Source: Zarea fungicola
Taxonomy: Eukaryota > Ascomycota > Sordariomycetes > Hypocreales > Cordycipitaceae
DNA length: 64,000 nt
Assembly: GCA_900169235.1 (NCBI GenBank)
Contig: FWCC01000178.1
Location: forward strand, 186,001 to 250,000
Direction: 5' to 3'
Part shown: piece by piece, positions 24,458-35,035 of the stretch
How the letters are laid out: each line of letters starts with the position of its first letter
Position numbering within the stretch: position 1 is the stretch's first letter
Position numbers and translations under genes: made by a program
Notes under the pieces: generated by a model
Told to the model about the DNA's origin: nothing
The model's database searches: none
Seen by the model: only the letters and a program-made list of their open reading frames with translations

Positions 24458-25214
24458 ATGGCTATGGCAGCGAAACCTCAAGGACCACCGGTGAAATACG
24501 CCGTGGCCTTGTTCAACGGCTTTCAGCTCCTCGACGTCGCCGGCCCACTCGACGTCCTCTCTGTACTCGCTCAGCAGGTCCCCATCGAGGTGTACGTGCT
24601 CGCGGCCACGCTGGATCCTGTAACCTCGCGGACGGCCCGGCCCGGCACCGTTGGGCAGGAGATTGTGCCCACGCACACGTTTTCCACGGCGCCGGAGGAT
24701 ATTGAGGTGCTGCTGGTCCCCGGCGGCGGCGGCACACGGGACACCGAGGCGACACAGCCACTGGTGGACTATGTGCGGCAGACGTTTCCCGCGTTGCGGT
24801 ATTTCCTCACCGTCTGCACCGGCACGGCGCTGGCGGCGCGGTCTGGAGTTTTGGATGGGAAGAGTGTGACGACGAATAAATTATCGTTTGATTGGGTACG
24901 TATACCTGTGATTAAGACACTTCTTAACTATATAAATATGCAAAGAAGCAAAAAGAGTCATTGTGCTGATGCTGGGGTGTTTGTTGCAGGCCGCCTCTCA
25001 GGGTCCCAAGGTCAACTGGATCCGCCACGCGCGCTGGGTGACGGATGGCAATATCTGGACATCATCGGGGATCTCGGCCGGTATTGACATGATGTATGCC
25101 TTTGTTGCTGATCAATATGGAGAGGAGGCCGCCGCCGAGGTTGCGCAACGACAAGAGTATATTCGACACACGGATCCCAACAACGATCCCTTTGACAAGT
25201 CAGCCGCGGCATAA
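24458..25214 (+). CDS. DJ-1/PfpI (ThiJ) superfamily protein, isocyanide-hydratase-like
   Basis: Two exons (24458-24895, 24990-25214) give 220 residues. The fold signature includes FNGFQLLDVAGPLDVLSVL near the start, LLVPGGGGTRD, and the nucleophile-elbow cysteine in FLTVCTGTALAARSGVLDGK followed by TTNK. The acidic residue in LLDVAGP and the VCTG cysteine are placed as in isocyanide hydratases and related class I glutamine-amidotransferase-like proteins. The second exon ends the domain with SSGISAGIDMMYAFVADQYG. It is probably a cytosolic enzyme acting on a small reactive substrate; the exact reaction cannot be read from sequence. The DJ-1 family also includes glyoxalase III-type and chaperone-like members, so the isocyanide label is a best guess. 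Confidence 0.85.
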
Positions 25215-25386
25215 GTAAGTATATGATTTGGATGATAAACTAAAGATGAATTAGTTGAAAGCTTGACTTACTCCACTCTACTGTAAAATCTTTATTTAGA
25301 TATTTCATATTCAGTATATCTACAAATATATGGCCATCTATGTACATCCTCGGCTGCACCTTTAGATATTCAGTCTTTCTTTTCTT

Positions 25387-26757
25387 TTAGCCAAACAGGA
25401 TTGGACCAACTGGCTTCCCGAGCAAATCCAACAGTGCATCCAGAATGAACTTGGGAACGACATCCAACGTGGATTTATCCAGCAGCGACGAAACCACCGT
25501 CTGCTTCGTACACCCGGGCTTGGGCTGCCCGCCATCCATCATCCTCTTCAACCACGCAATTGCCCGCGGCGCGCCCGTCGCCGCACAGCTCCCATGCTCG
25601 GAGCCCCAATCCCTCACATACTCCACCGTCGCGCCGCCCGCGCAGTACATGTCAAACACTTTATCCGAGTCGGCTACGGGGCTGACCTCGTCGTGCACTG
25701 ACTTGTACCAGTACAGTGGGATCGTCGGCACGGCCTGGCCCAGCGCAATCTCCTTGAGGATGCGAATCGCAATGGGATTGCTGTACATAAAGTCCGACTC
25801 GGCAAACAAGTCGTGGGCGAGATCCTGAAACGCAAACGTCGCCGCGTCCGCGAGGAGGCACTGGTGCGCGGTCTTGTCGAAGCTGGCGCGGTACTTTGGC
25901 TTCAGCAGACGGTCGACCTCCGCCTTGAGCTCGGGGTACTGCGAGCACAGGCCCCGGATGCCCGTGGGTATCAAGCCCGTGAAGAGACCCTTGTTGATTG
26001 TGGTGATGACGTTGGTGATGTTGGGCGTGGTGCCGCCAATGGCCGCGCCGGCGATGCGCAGCTCCGGCGCGTACGTGAGCTGGATCTCGGCCGCCCAGAC
26101 GGTCGCGCTGCTGCCGCCCGAGTACCCCCACATGGTCACGGTGGCATCGCCCCGGATACCCGTGATGGGCGTCGAGGCGAGCGCCGCGCGGATCCCGTCG
26201 AGCGTGGCCTGCCCTGCGAGACGGTGCGCGAGGTAGGCGGCCTGCGGACCCTCGTAGTCGGGCAGGACCACCACCCAGCCCTGCTCCAGGGCGGCCTCGA
26301 TGAGGAGGATCTCGGCCTGGGTGAGGATGGTCCCCAGAAGCGGCCCTGTGGCGGACTCGAGCTGCAGGCCGTACGACGGGGCGCAGTCAATCGACGAGGC
26401 GTCCTCGGCGACTTGGTACGAGAGTACCTTGCCCATGTCGGCATTGTGCGGCACCATGACTGTGAGGATGGTGGCGGTGGCATTGCCTAAGTTGTCATTT
26501 GTGCGGTATTGGAGCTGGTAGGTCGCCGCGAGGCGGACGGGGGCGAGCCCGAACGCGGCGATCGGGGCGGGCGGCGTGCGGTGACGCAGGATGCTACCGG
26601 CTGGTGTGCCCTCAATGTTCTCTGGGACAGAGTAGAATGTGTCTTGGCTTGGTAGGATAGGTGCGGCGCGCGGGTCATGGGGCAGTGAGGGTGCACATTG
26701 CGCAACAAAGACGTTGGCCAGGGCGACGGCCGCCGTGAGAACAGACTTGCCTACCAT
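25387..26757 (-). CDS. Secretory lipase, CAL-A/LIP family
   Basis: One exon encodes 456 residues. A signal peptide (MVGKSVLTAAVALANVFVAQ) is followed by a short propeptide-like stretch. The alpha/beta-hydrolase nucleophile is Ser213 in WGYSGGSS. The likely acid is Asp356 in SVHDEVSP and the likely base His388 in SEHGSC, which are spacing and contexts seen in the fungal secretory lipase family typified by Candida antarctica lipase A. The cap region between them is helical. It would hydrolyse triacylglycerols or other esters outside the cell. Transcribed convergently with the DJ-1-like gene, 172 bp apart. GC content is notably high within the coding region. Confidence 0.9.
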   Translation of the reverse strand: MVGKSVLTAAVALANVFVAQCAPSLPHDPRAAPILPSQDTFYSVPENIEGTPAGSILRHRTPPAPIAAFGLAPVRLAATYQLQYRTNDNLGNATATILTVMVPHNADMGKVLSYQVAEDASSIDCAPSYGLQLESATGPLLGTILTQAEILLIEAALEQGWVVVLPDYEGPQAAYLAHRLAGQATLDGIRAALASTPITGIRGDATVTMWGYSGGSSATVWAAEIQLTYAPELRIAGAAIGGTTPNITNVITTINKGLFTGLIPTGIRGLCSQYPELKAEVDRLLKPKYRASFDKTAHQCLLADAATFAFQDLAHDLFAESDFMYSNPIAIRILKEIALGQAVPTIPLYWYKSVHDEVSPVADSDKVFDMYCAGGATVEYVRDWGSEHGSCAATGAPRAIAWLKRMMDGGQPKPGCTKQTVVSSLLDKSTLDVVPKFILDALLDLLGKPVGPILFG

Positions 26758-27958
26758 TTTTCTTAAACCAGAAGACTTCCTTCTTTGTCTCCTAAGTAAA
26801 CCAAAGAAAGGAAGGAACTGGCTAGTTTCTGATACTTCATGGGAATTTCATTGTATATTATTTATATACAGTAGTAATACCGCAGGATGCATGGTTGCGG
26901 AGTTGTAACTGGCTCGTGCTGTGGCAGTCGGTGGTGTAAGTGCATCTTCACATGCCCAATCACTCTTCATTTCTGGTATGCATGATCGTCAATAATTTTA
27001 CGCCGCAGCCACACACTGAGCACTTTTACTATGTAGTTCTTAATTCTAATTGGCTACCATTGCCCAGCTCCACGATTTGAAAGCGATAGTTTGCCCCTTT
27101 GGAAATTACGCCGGCCGGGGAGTGCCGGTTAGTAGGGTGTAGTGGTGCGCATAACGGAGAAGTATCTGTTATTGTTACCTGCTACATGGGGAAGGGAGAA
27201 GGCTGAAGAATTTAAATTAAAGAGCGCTAAGCGACTTACACGTGAAGACGTAATTTCTTCACTGTGCTGGCTTAATCCAGACTGTCAGTCGAACGTGGCT
27301 GAGATTGGATTACACTCTTCCTTTGTTATTTCTTTCAGTTTTTATTGCAGATATGCTCGAGTTTTTGAATACCATCACCACACAAGCCAAATATTGTCCA
27401 GTATTTTATGGCAACTTAGACAGGTACAGACGGCATAAGCGGGCTTCTGCTAGACTCAGGGCGTGCGACACGAGGCTGCGCTAGTAGCCATCCATGCCTG
27501 TGCATCGGAGCCGAGTTCCAGTATCGTGCAAGCGGCCGGCTTGCCCCACGAGGTTTGATATATGAATTCTGCAGGTCGATATACCGTAGTATAGAGTGGC
27601 GTTTTCATGGTATTTTCGCTTGTGATGATACTCTACCCACTGGGAGAGGGTTTGAAACTTTTCCGGGGGAGCGGCGTTTCGCCTCTTATTAATTACGACG
27701 CCCAACTATATGCTGCCACACTAAAACAAGGAGTACAAGTACTGATAAATAACAAATAACAATTTGATATTGTAGTCTAAAATCTGAATCTCTAACGAGC
27801 CAAAAAAAAAAGGATAAAAATGATGGAAAAGTGCTCATGCGCCTGCTTTGTATATGTAATGCTGGAATAAAATGACGCTCAGTATCGGTAAATGACGTTA
27901 CTGCATATATCATTGGCACTTTCTTTCGCCGTTTGCTCGCGATTCTTGTTTCGTTTTC
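26758..27958. other. Intergenic region upstream of the lipase
   Basis: 1.2 kb, AT-rich, containing the lipase promoter and the 3' end of the transporter gene. A TATA-like tract (ATTATTTATATA) lies near 26857-26868, about 100 bp upstream of the lipase start. No gene is supported. Confidence 0.4.
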
Positions 27959-29767
27959 TTATACTTCGTGAGCATCTCTTTCCGCCTCTTCTTGAACTTG
28001 CTGATCAGAGAGGCGTGGGTTGCGTAGCGCCAGGGCAAAGCCAATCATGGGCACGCAGACACAGAGGCCTGCAATGCATAAAAGACCCTGCACGTAGCTG
28101 TAGCTGCTGATGATGGCGTCGCGAATGTCTGTTCCGACCGGGTAGTCCGCAACCACCTTGAACGGGTTGTTGTACATGGCCTGCGCGAGCGTCCGGTTGG
28201 GCTGAAATGCAAGGTTGGACTCGAGGGCTGGGTAAAGCGTCTGCGTCCAGATCGCGCCAGAAAGGCACGTACCCAGCGCGCTTCCGACATTGTAAAATGA
28301 GAGGTAGAGCCCAGTGAGAATGGCGACATGGTCGCGACTGGCGGAGGCCTGGATGGAGGCCTGGGTCGGGTAGGCAAACAGACCACCTGCGAGGCCTAGG
28401 AGGATCTGCGCGCTGATGATTCCCGTTCGTGACTGGCTGGAGGCGCCGCCGGGCTGATTGATGAGCAGCACAAAGGCAAGCATGAAGAGCAGCGTGCCGG
28501 ACACAATAATGTGCTTTAGGCGTCGGACACGGTAGACAACAAGACCAACGAGCACGCCGCTGACGACACCGAAAAAGGAGAAAAAGGACAGGATTCGGGT
28601 GGCGGTCTCGATGGAAAAGTCAAAGGCGACGACGAGGACTGTGTAGAGGTAGTTTCCCTGAACGTACCAAGCAAAGTTGAGAAGGCTGCGCACGGCGAGG
28701 GCTGCCCAGACGCCGCGGTCGGTGAGCAGATGAAACGGCACCATGGGCGTCTTTGCGCGGTATCTCTCCCACAGAATGAACATTGGCGCGCAAACGAGTC
28801 CCAGAAGAAGCGGCGCAATGATTTGCGGGTTCCGCCAGTGAGAGACGGTGCCGCCGGCGACAGTCATCGGCGCGAGCACCAAGCTAAAAGCCGCCACGAG
28901 CACGACAAGGCCGATGAGGTCAACCTGCGAGGAGATATCCGCGATCCATTCCCTCCAGCTCTGCCAGCTAGACTCGTCGGCCTTGGTGACTGTTGGTACA
29001 GCAGCGTATTTATGCGTCGACGTCGCAACATTGCGATCCACGACGTACAGTGTCACAAGCAGCGGCAGGGATGCAATGGGGTATATGATGCACCACATGC
29101 CAATGCCCCAGCGCCACGTAGCAACGCGCAGCACCGCCGAGGTGACTGTGCCGCTCAGCCAGGTATTGATGACAAAGGGCAGCGCGGGTATGTAGCTGAA
29201 GAAGACGCGGGCGCGCATGGAGGAGAAATCGGCGACGAGAACCTCGAGCAGCAGGACGATGCAGGTGTAGCCAATCTGGTAGATGATGCCGCCGGCGCAA
29301 AAGACGTAGACGGAGGTGGCGGTGGACTCAATGGCCATGCCGAGGACGTAAAACAGGGTAGAGGCGACGACAACCTCGAAGCGGCCAAAGACGTCGGCAA
29401 TCTTGGCGGCGGTAGGCTGTGCCGCCACGGCGACGACGCTGCGTAGGACATTGATGGTGGCGAGGTAGGAGTGCAGGTTGAAGCTGGAGGTAGCGTAGGG
29501 TGTGTAGGTGGACCGGACCTGGCTCTCGAGGCCATAGGCGTAGCCGACGACAAAGATGCCAAAAAAGAGCCAGAAGCGCTGCGTCGAGGTGAGTTGCGAG
29601 GTGACGGCATCCATGCGCGCCACGCCAGCGGCCCGGGCGGTCGATGTGGTGGTGGTCGACTGTTGTGATCCGCTGAGACGGCGGTGACTAGTGCCGGAGC
29701 TGCGGGAGTTGTCTGGTTGCAGTTGAAGTTGATGCTGTAGCAGCGGCTGTCTCTCAGTAAGGCCCAT
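27959..29767 (-). CDS. Siderophore-iron transporter, MFS ARN/SIT family
   Basis: One exon encodes 602 residues. A hydrophilic, Gln/Ser/Thr-rich cytosolic N-terminus of about 65 residues precedes about 14 hydrophobic segments. Family landmarks are GYAYGLESQVRSTYTPYATS, ADVFGRFEVVVASTLFYVLG, LEVLVADFSSMRARVFFSYI and PALPFVINTWLSG followed by WRWGIGMWCII, which align closely with the yeast Arn proteins as I recall them. Such proton symporters take up ferric-siderophore complexes across the plasma or vesicle membrane. A GATA element cluster matching the iron-repressor SreA/Sre consensus lies about 0.4 kb upstream, consistent with induction in low iron. The siderophore specificity cannot be told. 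Confidence 0.92.
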   Translation of the reverse strand: MGLTERQPLLQHQLQLQPDNSRSSGTSHRRLSGSQQSTTTTSTARAAGVARMDAVTSQLTSTQRFWLFFGIFVVGYAYGLESQVRSTYTPYATSSFNLHSYLATINVLRSVVAVAAQPTAAKIADVFGRFEVVVASTLFYVLGMAIESTATSVYVFCAGGIIYQIGYTCIVLLLEVLVADFSSMRARVFFSYIPALPFVINTWLSGTVTSAVLRVATWRWGIGMWCIIYPIASLPLLVTLYVVDRNVATSTHKYAAVPTVTKADESSWQSWREWIADISSQVDLIGLVVLVAAFSLVLAPMTVAGGTVSHWRNPQIIAPLLLGLVCAPMFILWERYRAKTPMVPFHLLTDRGVWAALAVRSLLNFAWYVQGNYLYTVLVVAFDFSIETATRILSFFSFFGVVSGVLVGLVVYRVRRLKHIIVSGTLLFMLAFVLLINQPGGASSQSRTGIISAQILLGLAGGLFAYPTQASIQASASRDHVAILTGLYLSFYNVGSALGTCLSGAIWTQTLYPALESNLAFQPNRTLAQAMYNNPFKVVADYPVGTDIRDAIISSYSYVQGLLCIAGLCVCVPMIGFALALRNPRLSDQQVQEEAERDAHEV

Positions 29768-31264
29768 GTTTGGCGGTGATGTCTGTGAGAGATGGGACTC
29801 TCATCCAGGACTGTTTGGGGGACTCCTCTTCCGTATCGTTGGATCGTGAATAATACTGTATTGTTTAAAAGGACAAAATCATTATGAAAGAAAAAAGTCT
29901 CCAGGCAGAAGCGCAAAGGGGCCAGGTGTGCAGCTGACAACGGGTGTGCTGGCCCGATGTGCGTCAGCCGCAATGCCAGCCCGAGACAAGACAGGGCTCC
30001 AGCTATTGAGAGTCACGAGTGGGACGGGGGACGATGGCTTTGGAGCAGGGGCATATTTCGGATTCTAAATAGACTAAAAATGAGGGAATTTTGACTGCGT
30101 CTAGGATGGAAAATGTATTTGTCAGGGGTGTTGCTGGGTGCAAGGATTCGAGGACGCCTTGCATGGTGCTTTGCATAAGATAAGATGGGTGAAGCGGATC
30201 AGATAACTGACGACGGGAGACTGGGATCGTGAGATTACAGGCTAACTTACAGGGGGACCTGGCAGCCGTTACCTACCTATAGCGGTGTGCTGTCAAATTT
30301 CAGTGGGCTCGTTAGAAGCTTACAGGACTGCCCGCCTACCAGTTGGCAGTACAGTGGCAATGACAGGTAGCTTATAGTGGGCTCTCCCGCCATGCACCCC
30401 GAAATAGTACCCCCACCTTGCAACAGCGCTACAGGGTGCGGTAGCCAGCAAACCAGAGAGCAGTGTCGTCACCGAAAATGCGCTGTAGACAGGCACCTGC
30501 CCTTCTTGTCCACATCTACAGGCTACAAATAGCCAGGCAACCCACTAAACCCTGTCTCCACAGCGGCAGTGGCCCCTTCACCTGATCACTAAAAATGACA
30601 CTGGCCAGACTTGGTACCCGCTCGCTACCCGCTGCAGCGCCGCCCGTTGTGGTCCGCCGTAAACCGAATTCGTCCGAGACATGCCTGCCCGAGGCTGGGA
30701 TGTCTTGGAGTGTTCTCTGTTCTCTGTCTAATCCATGGATAGACTTTACACTAAGAGAGAATTTGCGAGAAAGACTGTGGGCTACTTGTACAGGAAAATT
30801 TCGGGCTGATATTGCACCGGTATTGGTATTACGCATATGCATGATTATCCTTTGCTCAGCCTTCGGGTGCAAAACCGGTAATGACTGATCAACTGTCATG
30901 GGGCTGCCGCAGCGCCACTTTTGTTCCCCTGCATCCACCTTTGCCGACAACGGGCTTGATCACACTGCTACCAAGACTTTTTATCGCCGTGGAGAACGGA
31001 GTTGGTTTATATGACGAGTCCGTGTTGGAGATGCTGGTGTGGGCATGTTTCGGCAAGGCAGGCGTCAAGTTTCAACATCAACTCCAACAGTCTGTCCCAC
31101 GATGTCTACTACCAGCATACATCAAGAGCGAGATATTCTCGCTATGCGAATAACACATACCAACTATCAAGTAGCACCAAAGTCATCAAGCTCAGGTTTA
31201 TCTATTGACGGTGCCGTTGGAGCCACGGCCACTCGTACTTGACCTCCTTCTCCACGCGCCTGAC
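29768..31264. promoter_or_regulatory. Upstream region of the siderophore transporter
   Basis: 1.5 kb between the transporter start and the kinase stop. No gene is supported; open frames at about 30516-30950 and 30595-30888 overlap on opposite strands and look random. The GATA cluster listed separately is the only convincing element. Confidence 0.4.
30175..30206 (+). promoter_or_regulatory. SRE-type GATA element cluster (candidate iron-repressor site)
   Basis: ATCAGATAA at 30198-30206 is an exact match to the ATCWGATAA consensus bound by fungal siderophore-biosynthesis repressors (SreA/Sre/URBS1 GATA factors). A second core, ATAAGATAAG, lies at 30175-30184. Paired GATA cores are what these two-zinc-finger factors prefer. 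The cluster is about 410 bp upstream of a siderophore transporter gene. The sequence match is direct; function is inferred. Confidence 0.65.
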
Positions 31265-32335
31265 CTACGAATCAACACCTCCTACCTCTCGAAAGCGCTT
31301 CTCCGTCCAGTCAAAAATGGTATCGTACTTGAAACCACGAGCCAGGAATGCTTGACGAAAAAGTCGACGGAGGTGAGCGTAATCAGGCCCGTCCTTGAAT
31401 CCCAGAGATCTAGTGTACCTCATATATGTCGCAAATTCGCCTGGGAGTCCCCTGCAAAGCTGCGCCACTGAAACGCTCGTCATTTTCTCTTTAATCAGCT
31501 CATTTCTTTCTTCCTCGGTTTCTGTTTCAATGTCCTGCCATGGCAGGGAGCCACGCGCGAGACATATCAGCGCATTTCCCAGCGACTCCAAGTCATCACC
31601 CCAAGACTGCTCTGTCCTATAGTTAGCCAGCAGCGATATACAGGTCCAGGATATACAGGTTAAAGAAAACTCGCCTTGTCCGTTGTGGCTTTTGATGCTT
31701 GCGTATCCTCTGGTGCCGCCAAATGGCAGTCCCTGCCCGGCCTCGGAACGCTCATCACTGCGACATTCTTTAGCTAACCCGAAGTCAATACTATATAATA
31801 TGTTGCCTTTGGCACCGATCCCCATGAGAAAATTATCTGGCTTAATATCGCCATGTAAGAGCCCTTTGCTGTGAATATAACGGATTCGGGAAATAGCCTG
31901 GTCGGCTATAAGGAGGACCGTCTTGATCGAGAACTGTCGGTCGCAGTAGTTGAAAAAGTCCTCAAGGGATGGCCGAAGAAGCTCATGAACCAATATATAA
32001 AAGCCGCCTTCGTCGCCAAACCAAACGAGCTGTGGTATTCCGACGCCCCCAGAAAGCACTTGGTATGCGCGTGCCTCTGCCTTCAGCATCCAGAGTTCAT
32101 TTTCGGAGTTCATAAGCTTGATGGCAACCTCATTGTTCAGAGTTGTGTCAGTTCCTGGCCATGTTAGAAGCTATGCGGAGAGACGCGAATGAGTGTACAC
32201 GCATACCTGCATAAACGAGACCAAAACCCCCAGCACCAATTGGATAGTCGATGCGGTAGCGTTCATCAACGAGGAGATCCTGTAAGGTCGTAAGTTGAGC
32301 GGCTAATCTAGAGATGAGAAGCTTCTTACCTTCAT
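31265..32335 (-). CDS. Divergent casein kinase 1-like protein kinase
   Basis: Four exons (32335-32330, 32279-32207, 32154-31675, 31611-31265) give 301 residues, essentially a bare kinase domain. The glycine loop is GAGGFGLVYAG, the ATP lysine is Lys39 in VAIKL, the catalytic loop HGDIKPDNFLMG has Asp129, and the metal-binding DFG is at about 150 (SIDFGLAK). GGTRGYASI followed by DDLESLGNAL is the CK1-specific activation segment. The usual HRD arginine is replaced by Gly. The first exon codes only Met-Lys. The third intron needs a GC donor (AAG|GCGAGT); using it restores the CK1 motif as SHNGQEQSWGDDLESL. There is no C-terminal tail or lipidation motif, so localisation is unclear. Substrates are unknown. 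Confidence 0.82.
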
Positions 32336-32837
32336 TTTCTTTTTTATTTAACTTTCATATTTTTCGTACAGAATGCACTTTGGAAAACAAAAGGAGGAAG
32401 ATGGCAATGGCCATTGACAGCTCAACCTGCTGGTTTTGCTGGTGGGGAACAGTTGACATGGTGGCACCAAATGCAACTATCACGACCCCAGAGGCCAGCT
32501 TCTCCTCTTTGTACTCCATAAAGATTTAATAAGCTCTGTGCAACTTCACATGCTTCAACAAGCTACACACATTTGCCATCAATATCGCATTGCACCAAAC
32601 AATGTCCACGCTGAGGTGGGACGACTGGGAAAACCCTCACGCCCTCCCAGAAGGCGGCTGGCAATTCATTTGGTTTCGAGCGATTATTCACTACAATTTC
32701 ACAGGGAGAACCATACGGTTCATGTTCCACGCATCATGCCGTCTTCCCACGCGCCGGTACTGCCTGAAAAATTGGCATATTTAAGAACGACACCAGAGCT
32801 CCCAATGTGTCCCTCCCCTTCCAGTTTGCAACCATCC
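32336..32837. other. Divergent promoter region between kinase and fungal conserved gene
   Basis: 500 bp between two divergent starts. An open frame at 32590-32784 (starting MHQTMSTLRWDDWENP) has protein-like composition, but it is in a different frame from the downstream gene and has no family I recognise. Confidence 0.35.
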
Positions 32838-34160
32838 ATGGCTACCACGCGGAATCGCAAAAGACGGAGCAAGGGAGATACCACACAAGCCCATTCCCCT
32901 GAGAAGAGCATCAGGTCAACCTCAACTTTGAAGCAAGCCTCCAACTTCCCCCCAGAATTCTGGGACACTATATCGAAGGTCGTGCTTACGTCTCGCGCGC
33001 TGCGGGAGATAGACCGGCGACACGGTAATCGTTCCTCAGCGACCTCGGCGCCTCCAGATAGTACAGTGCCGACAACTCTCGCTCGTTTCGCCAGACACGG
33101 CGGACCGGATCTTCGTCATCTACGAGCGGTATGGCAATTGCATCCTGTGCCAACTGAATGTGAGCTAATCCCTGGCTAGTATCCTGAGCCGACACGAATC
33201 AACAAGATGAGGCCCAATCGCCTCTCGACATTGTCGAGGCGGCGGAGAATTTCGGCTACGGGAATAATCTGTTCCTCTATAGTGAAAAGGTCATCAGCCT
33301 ACGATGATAATTTTGAACAGAAACTTGCGGATCATGGTGTATACCCTGAGGACTATGAGCACGGTACTGGCCGTACGACACATCAGCCTAATAACCTGGA
33401 AGAGGTCAATACAGTGTTGGACAATGCTAGGGCTTCACTTTCACCCTCATCTTTCTCGTCTGCTGCCTTTGCAGACTTCAAGCAAGCCCACTTTCGAGTT
33501 ATTTCCGAAGGAAATGTCATGACCGACCTTCTCCCCACAATCTGCGGCAAGGCCGATATTCCGAGTGAGGGAAATTTGGCCTTTCGTAACCTGAATTCGA
33601 TAACCAATGAGACTAGCGTTGATTCTGTGCCTGACTTGTACGATGGATCTTACCCGAAGGATGTCAACAAAGCAGTTCGAGAAGACCTCGGGAAAATGAT
33701 TATACCTACACGTCACGGACGAGCCCCGCTGGCTCCCAATTTCTTTCTCGAGGGCAAAGCGCCAAAGGGCGGTGCTGAGGTTTCAAAACGGCAGGCATGC
33801 TTGGACGGAGCCGTCAGGGCTCGTGCAATGCTCAGTCTGCAGAATTATGGCGAAGACGAGATTCTCTATGACGGCAATGCCTACACATTCAGCGCTATCT
33901 ACCATGCCGGAACCGGTACACTTCAGCTATATGCTCACCATGTCACTGCTCCAACAGCCAAGGGAGAGAGCGCAGAGTATCATATGACCGAGATTACCGG
34001 AGAGCACATGAAAAAATACTTGAAAGTTTCCGGCGTGGAGCAGCCGCACTCAGAAACCTTCGGGATCCGGCTAGGCGAGAGCGAGAGTCTCTCATCCAGG
34101 CAGCCAATGCTAAAGTGCCGCAATCAATACGAAAGGCTACTCAGAAGCGTATTCGCGTAG
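32838..34160 (+). CDS. Fungal conserved protein of unknown function, 3' end doubtful
   Basis: I model exon 1 as 32838-33128 and exon 2 from 33207, spliced GCG|GTATGG...AAG|ATG. The N-terminal part has FWDTISKVVLTSRALREIDR and FARHGGPDLRHLR. The second exon has FEQKLADHGVYPEDYEHG, SEGNLAFRNLNSIT, DLYDGSYP, a long VREDLGKMIIP segment, PNFFLEGKAPKGGAEVSKRQ and NAYTFSAIYHAGTGTLQLYA. I recognise this pattern from a large family of uncharacterised fungal proteins, with a fold possibly related to PD-(D/E)XK-like or kinase-associated domains, but no function is established. After about 34080 the family-like reading (SLIQAANAKVPQS) moves to another frame, so the stop at 34160 may be premature. The gene could be decaying, or an intron could be missed. 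Confidence 0.6.
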
Positions 34161-34639
34161 GTAATGGCCTGCAGCGATCTGCTGTTTATTCGAAAAAACA
34201 TGGCATGGCATGGCTCCCATAACACTATTCAGCAGCAAACTGCCGAGACTAATTCTGGAGAGAGTGATAAGCGAAATTATATACCCGCCACTCCCCTGTA
34301 TGGCAACGCTTTTTTGATCCGTCGCAAGACCACAGTCAAGGTTGGCCAGTCTCAGCGACTGCCCTACCGACGAACGTTGTGTCAAACTTGACTTTCAGTA
34401 TTAACACAAATACCACACGCGCAAAACGTTCTCGGGAGTCAGTAAGCTCTCCTACACAAGGAAGCTGTTCGCCAGAGAGTTGGTCACAATGCACAACAGC
34501 TCGTCAGCCTTCTGTACACGCCAGGACCGCAGAGTCCACCACGTCTGAATCAAATTACCTTGCAGAGCCGGGAAATATGGACACCACGAGAAAATCTACA
34601 TCTGGAAGTAAGAAGGCCAAGCAAGCAAGATTGAGTTGA
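34161..34639 (+). pseudogene. Possible displaced C-terminal tail of the preceding gene
   Basis: Downstream of the stop, reading in a further frame gives SNLTFSINTNTTRAKRSRES and a Ser/Lys-rich basic end (SKKAKQARLS) up to a stop at 34639. This resembles the disordered, basic C-termini of the same fungal family. It cannot be joined to the upstream frame without a shift or an unseen intron. A GTAGGT at 34158 could be a donor. Either a broken 3' end or a missed last exon is possible. Confidence 0.35.
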
Positions 34640-35035
34640 AGGAATAGGAAGCAGTGGCGATTTGCGGTGACCAATGGTTTATTGGCTGAGTCTGCAAGTC
34701 AGATATGTGTTTGAACGAGAGAGGGGCTATCAAAGGTGGCAATACATATATATATATAATTAAGCAAATACATAGTGTCGGCCAATGGAGAGTCCTTGTC
34801 ACTGTATGTCAAGTCTTTGATCAAATTTGTTACTGCTTTATTCAATGTGTTGCAGCACCCCACCAAGTTGGTGCAGTGATCCATTCACCACCTAGTAGAA
34901 CAGGACAACGGATTTTATCCGCGGTAGTTTACAATCAAACTATTACGCCCGTCAAATATTTTACAGTTTGATTGAGGGAATAGGCGTTTCAACGCTGCCA
35001 AACTACCTGCTCGGGCCAAGAACTATATATATGCA
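34640..35035. other. Intergenic 3' region
   Basis: About 400 AT-rich bases with a short TA repeat near 34746-34758. No gene is seen. Confidence 0.4.

Noticed and set aside
25813..26490. Long open frame opposite the lipase
   Set aside because: An artefact of GC-rich codons; it is Arg/Gly-rich and overlaps the lipase fully.
28730..29446. Open frame opposite the siderophore transporter
   Set aside because: A hydrophilic, His/Asp-rich mirror translation of membrane helices; not a gene.
32590..32784. Possible small gene (MHQTMSTLRWDDWENP...)
   Set aside because: No family recognised, no intron link to the downstream frame; could be part of the promoter or leader.
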